A DNA stretch of 64,000 nt from Pleodorina starrii (lineage: Eukaryota; Chlorophyta; Chlorophyceae; Chlamydomonadales; Volvocaceae). Positions 57,901-64,000 of the stretch are shown here, piece after piece; positions within the stretch are counted from its first letter, which is position 1; each line of letters begins with the position of its first letter. The notes under the pieces were generated by a model, which was given only the letters and a program-made list of their open reading frames with translations, ran no database searches and was not told the DNA's origin. The position numbers were made by a program, and so were the translations under genes. Where the stretch lies: NCBI GenBank assembly GCA_030267565.1, contig BRXU01000023.1:806001-870000 (forward strand), read 5' to 3'.

Positions 57901-60900
57901 CCCCCCCTGGCGCCAGGCGGTGATCGTCAAGAACACCATGTTCGTGTTCGGGGGCGAGTTCACCTCACCCAACCAGGAGAAGTTCCACCACTACAAGGCG
58001 AGAACAGATACGCGGCGCACGGCGCGGCCGGGGAGCGGACCGGGGAAGGGCCGACCTCCCACGTAACCCGCGGGATGGGAACGGGCCGGGCCGGGTGGGG
58101 CACGGGGCGGGGCGGGGCGCACGTGTGTGTATGTGTGCTCGTGCGTGTGCGTTCCGGGTCGGGGTCGGGGTCTTTTGGCGGGGGGCGTTGCGCTTCCCCC
58201 AGGGGAGCGGCGGGGTGGTGGTGGGGGTGGTCACCTCTCCCGCGACACCCTCTTGCCTTTGCCTTGAGCCTTGGGGCGCCGTCGCTGTATTCCAGCAAGT
58301 TGCGCTCCACCCCACGCCCCCTTTATATATATTTTTCTCGCTTTTGAAATATATATAGGATCTGTGGAGGCTCGATCTGACGACCTGGGAGTGGGACTGT
58401 CTGCCGCTCAAGGGAGGGCCCTCGGCGCGCTCCGGCCACCGGATGGCGCTGCAGCCGCTCCGGAACCGGGTGCTGCTGTTTGGCGGCTTCTACGACACAG
58501 GCCGCGACGTCAAGTGTGTGAGGGCGCGCGCGTGTGTGTAGGTGTGGTGTGTGTAGGGTACCGGTATGTTTGAGGTGTGTATGTGTGTGTGTGGTGTGAA
58601 GGAGAGGGTGGTGGTGGTGGTGGTGGCGGTGGTGGTGGTGGTCGCTCTCGTCGCTGTCATGGGCAGGCGCCGGTACAACGTGCCGTACTTGCATGCTTCC
58701 GTGGCAAGCATCCCTTGCCGTACCCTGCCGTAACCTCGGCGTGCGTACTGCAGGTACTACAACGACCTGTGGGAGCTCAACTTGGAGACGCTCAAGTGGA
58801 CGAGCCTGGGCGGCGGGCCGGCGGGTAACGCGGGCGCGGGTGCGGTGTGGCCCTCCCCCCGCAGTGGCTGTGGGCTGGCAGTGGTGGGGGAGACGCTCTG
58901 GGTGTTTGGAGGCTACTCCAAGGTGCGTTGGGTGGCAGTGGGGAAGTGTGGGGGGGGGTGGGGACCTGGGGGCGGGGGGACGTGGGGGCGGGGGGACTGA
59001 AGCTCTGGCGGTTTGGGGCGTGAGGAGTGGAGACCTGAGGTTTGGGACTCAGCGGGGAGGACCATAAACCCTAAAACCCTAAAAAACCCTAAAACCTTCC
59101 CTGGACCGCCTGCCGGCCCCCCTCAACCCCCAAATCTTCACAGGCCAAGGACGATGAGGACGAGGATCTGGAGCACGGCAAGACCATGGATGACGTGTGG
59201 GCATGCAACCTAACCAACAACACGGTCAGTTGACGGTTCGGAGTTGGCGGTTGGCGGTTGGTGCTTGCCGGTTGGCGCGGCTGGCGGGCGACGGCTGGGG
59301 TGGGGCGGGTGCGGGGTGCGGGGGCGGCTTGGGAGGTGGGGTGTGGATAGGGGCGCGCGGAGGCGAGGCGGCGCAGAGGTGGAGAGCGGAGGTGGAGAGG
59401 AAGGTGACGTCCCTCGCCGCCTCACTTCTGCCCGCCGCCGCTACATCAGGTCTACTGCGGCCTGCACGACGATTCTCAATTCATCTCACCTCCTCCCGGA
59501 CACGACGAGACACGCGCCGCCTTACCAAGCGCCCCCCCATCGCCCCTACCCATCCACCCGCACCCGCCCACCCACCACCGCGCCGCCCTGGGTCCAACCC
59601 TTTCCCTCCGCAGTTCACTCTCCAATCCTGCCCCTCCCCCACCCACCCACCCAGCCACCCACACTCTCCAATCCCCCTTCAAACCCTCCTCCCTCCCTCC
59701 CTCCCTCTCCTCCGCATGGCAGTGGGAGCGCGTCAAGAAGGTGGGCATGGCTCCGGGGGCTCGCGCCTCGTTCTCCGTGGCGGTCCACAGCCACCCCAAG
59801 GCGGGGCCGCGAGCCTTCGTGTTCGGGGGAGTGTCCGACAACGAGGCAAAGGTGGGAGCCGCTGAGGGAGGGGAGGGAGGGGAGGCGAGGGAGGGAGGGA
59901 GGGAGGGAAGGGAGTAGGGAGGGAGAGGAGGAAAGGGAGGGGCGGATCGGTTGTTGGGAGTCACAGGGCGTTCTCATTGCGCATCCTCTGCCGGCTGTCA
60001 ACCGCGGCCCAATATCCCTGAATCAACCGCCAACCAATCGCCTGAACCGTCAACCGCATAATCCGCCAACGGTATTAACTACCAACCAACTTTCAGGGCG
60101 GCGAGGACCTGTCGTCCGAGTTCCACAACGACCTGTACACCTTCAATTTCGAGCGCCGGCGCTGGTTTGCGGCGGAGCTGAGGCCGCCGGCGACGGGTGG
60201 GGCAGCTGGCGGCGGGAAGGGCGGCGCGGGCAAGGCGGCGTCAGCAGGTACGGCACATGTCCCGGTGTCCCTGGTGTGCACACCTGTGCCGTACTGGGGA
60301 TGCTCTGGGGTCATAAGAAAACCGATCCCTGGGCGTGGGATCCCTGCAGGAGTCTGCAGCCGCCGCCGCCGCCGTACAGCGCCTGGGGGGTTGGAAGGAC
60401 AGCACCGCTTGCCGTTGAGTTTGACCTTCTTTTTTGTTTTTGACCTTAAACGTTTGGTCTCGCCGATGAGTTCGACCCTCTTCGGGTTTGAACCCCCGTT
60501 CTCGCAACATTCGGATTGTCCCAACCGCTCTGACGGAACCACCCCCGTGTGCCTCCGAAACCCGCGTGACGATGGGCGGGTCGCACACCTTCAGACGCCG
60601 CATCCTCATCGGACGACGCCGCCACCGCCGCCGCCGCTGCGGGTGGCTCGTCGTCCTCCTCGGCGGCGACGGCGGCGGCGCCGATCGTGTCCCCGGAGAT
60701 GGCGGATCGGTTGGCGGCGGCGACGGATCGGACCAGCGCCCTGTACCGCGCCGCCGTCAAGATCCAGGCCAGGTGGGGCCAACAGGCCATGTGATTGCCG
60801 TACAGATCAACAAACGTGACAGCTGTGGGGCCTTGCGCAGGAGCATTACTCAAAAGAGAGTTAGAGTGTTTTTAGGGCTCGGAATATTGTTTTTGCAGCC

Positions 60901-62159
60901 GATCTACAACGAAGTACAACCAATTACAACCACTTTTCAACCACCACCGCCTCGCGGAAGTATAACCCCGTCCAGCGTTTCGCGCCCTTACGGCGTGTTT
61001 CGTTTCGGTTTTTAGGATTTTTCTTTTGCAACCATGCGCAGCTACCGCGGCTACGTGGTTCGGAAGGCCTACCAGCTGTACCGCATCGGCGGCGTCGTCT
61101 CGGAGATCCTGTACTCGCCCGCGACGTACGGCCTGGATCTTTCCGTACTCAACATACCCAAGCCCAAGGCGCGCATCTGTGCCCTGGTGAGTCACCCACC
61201 CACCACCCACCTCCTGCCTCCCCTTGCCTCTTCCCCCAACTTCCCGCCTTTTTTCCTTTTTGCGCGCGCGCCCGCGCGTCCCGCTGCCCGTCCTCAGCTC
61301 CCTCTTCCCCCAGCCCCCTCCCCCCGTCGCTTTCCGCATTTTTGTGCTGTCCTCCTCTGTTCGCCCCGCCGCCTGCCTGCGACTCCCTCTTCCTCCCTCT
61401 CACTGCTGCTGTCTTGCTCGCTGGCTCGCTCGCTGGCCCTCTGACTCGCTGGCTCGCTCAACCCCAACCCAGCCCAACCCTGTCGCCAACCCGCGACCCC
61501 CCCGCAGACGACCATTGTGGGCAGCACTCTCTGGCTGCTGGGGGGCACGGTGGAGGTGAGTGGAGCTGCGGGGTGTGGGTGTGTGTGCTGAGGAACCTGG
61601 GGTGAGGGTGAGGGCGTGTTCGGAGGGAGGGTTTTAGGGTTTTTAGAGTTTTTAGGGTTTTAGGGTGATCGTAGAGGGGGCTGGTGGCTGGTGGCTGGTG
61701 GTTGTGATGCATGGTGGAAATTGGTGTGAGGATCGGTGATTAGGGTTTTGTGTGACTTCGTGGGACTTACGGGTCCCTGGAACCCTTTACGTAAATGCAA
61801 AAGACACGCGGAAGGACGATGTACTGCACCCGGTCCGTTCTTTCCGTCGTCCCCCTGCCGTACAGGTGGGATCCAAGGAGATCACGTTGGACGACATGTG
61901 GGCCCTCGACGTGGTCAAACTTGACGGTTGGCAGTTGGTACGGGAGAATACCGTTGGCGAGGAGCTGCTCAAGAAAGCGGCGGCGGGCGACGGCAGCGAC
62001 AGCGAGTGGACGGAGGCCAGCGATGGCGATCTGGAAGACGACGATGAAGACGATGACGAGGAGGAGGAAGAGGCTGAGAAGAAGAAGGGCGGGAAGGGCG
62101 GCAAGGCCTCCGCAGCCTCCGCAGCCGGCGGCAAGGCGGGCAGCAGCAGCAAAAAGTAG
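54931..62159 (+). CDS. KLHDC4: KLHDC4-type kelch-repeat protein with an IQ motif
   Basis: Fifteen exons join in phase to 619 residues: 54931-54997, 55980-56054, 56625-56755, 57017-57099, 57489-57561, 57917-57997, 58359-58513, 58754-58922, 59144-59224, 59723-59851, 60097-60247, 60595-60772, 61042-61186, 61508-61555, 61866-62159. The Lys-rich start ([17 protein letters not shown]) and [16 protein letters not shown] match the family N-terminus. Kelch blades follow: [75 protein letters not shown] and LWLLGGTVE. The C-terminus is acidic, then Lys/Ala-rich, as in animal KLHDC4. Between the fifth and sixth blades residues 455-465 read [11 protein letters not shown], a perfect IQ calmodulin-binding motif. 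Function is unknown; kelch propellers bind partner proteins. The sixth intron has a GC donor (AAG|GCGAGA). Confidence 0.95.
55395..55672 (+). repeat. 45-bp minisatellite in KLHDC4 intron 1
   Basis: About six nearly identical units, each starting CCGCTGCGGTCCCCTTGTC and ending CGCCCCTGTCACGTCCCT. As 45 is divisible by three, all frames stay open and give illusory repeat ORFs on both strands (55241-55827). Confidence 0.95.
56061..56457 (+). repeat. (GGGGGA)n array of about 65 units in KLHDC4 intron 2
   Basis: Nearly pure hexanucleotide array on the coding strand, with one interruption near 56433. It begins within 10 bases of the donor after exon 2 (56054). The G-runs could form quadruplexes in the pre-mRNA. 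ORFs here (poly Glu-Gly, Arg-Gly, Pro-Leu, poly-Pro) are artefacts. Confidence 0.98.
58324..58358 (+). repeat. AT-rich inverted repeat at the 3' splice site of KLHDC4 intron 6
   Basis: TATATATATTT and AAATATATATA flank a short loop, with the second arm ending at the AG acceptor of exon 58359. It is the partner end of the intron with the GC donor. Confidence 0.8.
59067..59098 (+). repeat. Interstitial telomere-type repeat in KLHDC4 intron 8
   Basis: Three to four CCCTAAAA-like units between exons 8 and 9. The opposite orientation (TTTTAGGG) is found in intron 14 at 61629-61668. Confidence 0.85.
61629..61668 (+). repeat. Interstitial telomere-type repeat in KLHDC4 intron 14
   Basis: Degenerate TTTTAGGG units with one variant (TTTTTAGAG), and a single further unit near 61740. 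Confidence 0.8.
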
Positions 62160-62313
62160 AACCTTAGGGCACTGGGGCCGCAGAGAACGGGTGCGGGGCG
62201 TTTGGGGAGCGAGAGGGGGATTGTGAGGCGAGGCGAGCGGGTTTGTACGTGTGGAGGCGAATTGTGGACGTATGTGTGGAGGCATTTGTGTACCTAGTTA
62301 GTACCGCCGTCGC

Positions 62314-62318
62314 TGTAA
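62314..62318 (+). promoter_or_regulatory. TGTAA polyadenylation signal of the KLHDC4-type gene
   Basis: TGTAA 155 bp after the stop codon, the expected chlorophyte signal at a normal distance. Confidence 0.7.
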
Positions 62319-62335
62319 AGCACTACTCGCTCGCA

Positions 62336-62357
62336 GCAGCAGCAGCAGCAGCAGCAG
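62336..62357 (+). repeat. (CAG)n tract and neighbouring simple repeats
   Basis: About seven CAG units, followed at 62400-62430 by GATC/GAGC runs and at 62541-62555 by ACAT repeats. Typical simple-sequence DNA of a 3' flank. Confidence 0.85.
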
Positions 62358-62890
62358 ATTTGGGTATCTCTCTCCGCAATGCAATAGCTAGACAGCTAAG
62401 CGATCGATCGATCGAGCGAGCGAGCGAGACGAGCGAGCTCTCTATCTATCTACCTAGGCGTTCGCGTTCTACAAGGCCCGGGCAAGCAAGGTTGGATTAA
62501 CCTCTTAAGGACCTCGCTCGGGCTGTCCAAGGATCTGACCATACATACATACATGCGCCTCATGCACGTCGGCAAGGTAAGCATGGCAAGGATGATCCGT
62601 CCCTCCCTTGCACCATCGACGACACTATATATCTACGAGCCCCTCGTCCTGGAGATCGTGCGTGGGACGAGCAAGCACGCGAGCCCCACAAGCGAGCGAG
62701 CGTAGCGCGGCAAAGGCAAAAGCATCATATATGCTGCCGCCCTCCGCAATCAACTTCTGAGAGGATCATCAGTTCAACCCCGCCGGGCCGCTTGCCAGCG
62801 CTCGCTCGCTACTAAACGGCGGACGTCGTCGTAACGCACATATCGATCGACCACCTACTACGGTGTACTGCACACACTGTGAAATTGAAA

Positions 62891-64000
62891 TCAAGGTTTT
62901 TCAAAATCAATTGAGATAGCTGGAGCTCGCCCAGCACGTGTCAGACGCACGCACGTACCGCTGCTGGGGCTGCTGGGTGTCCCGTCGCGCATGGTGGGCT
63001 GCTGGAACCAGCTTTGGGCTGCCGTACACGTCGCCGCCGCCGCCGCCACCGCCACGGCCGGCATCCGAGGTTTGCACGGCGCGCCGCCGACGACGCAGAT
63101 CTGCTGCTGCGGGGGCGTGCCGTACAGCCTTTTGGCGGCTGCTGCTGCGGCGTCGACGTCGTCCAGCAGCAGCGACCAGCAGGCGGCGGCCGCATCCACC
63201 ACCACCACCAGCGGCTGCTGTGCACCGCCGACCCGCGGGTCATCATCAGCGGCTCGGCTGCTGCTTTCGATGCGGCTGCTTCTGCGGCGGCCCCTGCTGT
63301 CGTCACTACTTCCCCGCGTCGCCCTCGCCGCCCTCATGGCCCTCGCTCTGGGCTTGGCGATGCGCTGCTGGCACTTCTTCTTCTTTGGGACCGGCGGAGG
63401 CCGCCAAAGCCGCCACCGAAATGCGCCGCCAGCGGCGCCAGCGCCGGCAGCGGAAGCGACGATGACGGAGCAGGTGGCTGCGGCGGCCGGCGGCGGGCGG
63501 TTGTCCCCGCCGTCGCCGCCGACCCCGTTCGTCGCGGTTTCGGCGATGGCGGATGCCTTGGTGGCGCTACAGCTACAGCTACAACAACAGCAGCAGCAGC
63601 AGCCGTCCACCACCCGCCGGGTGCCGGTGACGGTGGCCGTTTCAGCTCTGTTAGGCGACCGGCCTGCGGCGGCGGCGGAGGCGGCTTGCGCCGCTCCAGC
63701 GGCGACGACGTCGCCCTTCGCGGCCGCCGCCGCCGCTGCCGCAACCGTCGGCCGCAGCAGCTCCTCCTCCCTCTCCTCCGCCTCCCTCCACTCCTGCGCC
63801 ACTGACGGCGCGTCGTCCTGGGATGGCGATGACGACGGCGGGTTGCGCCAAGGTGGCCGACCAGAAGGTGATGACGATGACGGCGCTGACTGTGCTGAAG
63901 TGCCGTACATCCTACCGCCGCCGCTGCCGCTGCCGCCCTTGCTGCCGTCGTCGCCGTCGCGGTCGCCGTCGCCGTCACCCCTGCCGTCGCCGCTGGCGCC
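62891..64000 (-). CDS. Partial low-complexity protein, runs off the right edge
   Basis: One minus-strand frame stays open from the window edge to a stop at 62891 (about 369 codons). It is rich in Ala, Gly, Ser and Arg, with a run of seven Cys (poly-GCTGCTG), a VPKKKKCQQR basic patch and PSVAQEWREAEEREEELLRP, which looks like real helical sequence. No domain is recognisable. Other frames are also partly open because of the trinucleotide repeats, so the frame, and any introns near 63000-63300, are uncertain. Convergent with the KLHDC4-type gene. Confidence 0.35.
   Translation of the reverse strand, partial: GASGDGRGDGDGDRDGDDGSKGGSGSGGGRMYGTSAQSAPSSSSPSGRPPWRNPPSSSPSQDDAPSVAQEWREAEEREEELLRPTVAAAAAAAAKGDVVAAGAAQAASAAAAGRSPNRAETATVTGTRRVVDGCCCCCCCSCSCSATKASAIAETATNGVGGDGGDNRPPPAAAATCSVIVASAAGAGAAGGAFRWRLWRPPPVPKKKKCQQRIAKPRARAMRAARATRGSSDDSRGRRRSSRIESSSRAADDDPRVGGAQQPLVVVVDAAAACWSLLLDDVDAAAAAAKRLYGTPPQQQICVVGGAPCKPRMPAVAVAAAAATCTAAQSWFQQPTMRDGTPSSPSSGTCVRLTRAGRAPAISIDFEKP

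Larger units (their letters stand above)
62160..62890. other. 3' intergenic region between KLHDC4-type gene and the right-edge gene
   Basis: Convergent 3' flanks rich in simple repeats; no ORF of note. Confidence 0.5.

Noticed and set aside
1..64000. tRNA or rRNA genes
   Set aside because: I looked for tRNA-like GGTTCRA boxes with matching stems and for rRNA-like blocks and found none I could support.

Overview
The window is nuclear DNA from a green alga of the Chlamydomonas/Volvox (Chlamydomonadales) type. The evidence is GC-rich coding sequence with many short GT-AG introns, very long Ala/Gly/Ser/Gln runs inside proteins, TGTAA polyadenylation-type signals, intronic arrays of TTTTAGGG (the Chlamydomonas-type telomere repeat), and a tyrosine-recombinase retroelement with split direct repeats like those known from TOC/Kangaroo/PAT elements. 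The species cannot be fixed from sequence alone. Gene models were built by hand from splice sites, reading phase and family motifs.

Left part, 1-22.5 kb, is repeat-rich. A flavin-containing monooxygenase (FMO)-like gene runs leftward (21189-8083). It has an N-terminal FMO core and a C-terminal low-complexity tail of about 1,900 residues. One 4.3-kb intron holds a 2.8-kb element with terminal inverted repeats, itself inserted in an array of 38-bp repeats. A nearly identical copy of part of this gene fills 1-1465. That copy is cut off exactly where a degenerate tyrosine-recombinase retroelement (about 1463-6340) begins, with a gag-like ORF, a broken recombinase and repeats in the order A1-B1-A2-B2.

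Middle and right, 22.5-62.2 kb, is a conventional gene stretch: ARPC3 (Arp2/3 complex subunit, minus) and a CLPTM1-family membrane protein (plus) are divergent; then come a short oxidoreductase-like (OXLD1-type) gene (plus), a large TKL-type receptor-like kinase (minus), an Eyes-absent (EYA) HAD phosphatase with a long Tyr/Gln-rich N-terminus (minus), and a KLHDC4-type kelch protein (plus) that carries an IQ motif. A low-complexity minus-strand gene enters from the right edge. The genes do not form an operon or obvious pathway; each is a separate nuclear gene, some sharing divergent intergenic regions.

The main unexplained signals are a pair of related octamers built on GTAC (TGCCGTAC and TGTCGTAC) scattered through introns, exons and repeats; a near-identical sequence block in several introns of the CLPTM1 gene; a 28-bp perfect hairpin in a kinase intron; a cluster of hairpins between B1 and A2; and a roughly 400-bp GGGGGA array in a KLHDC4 intron.
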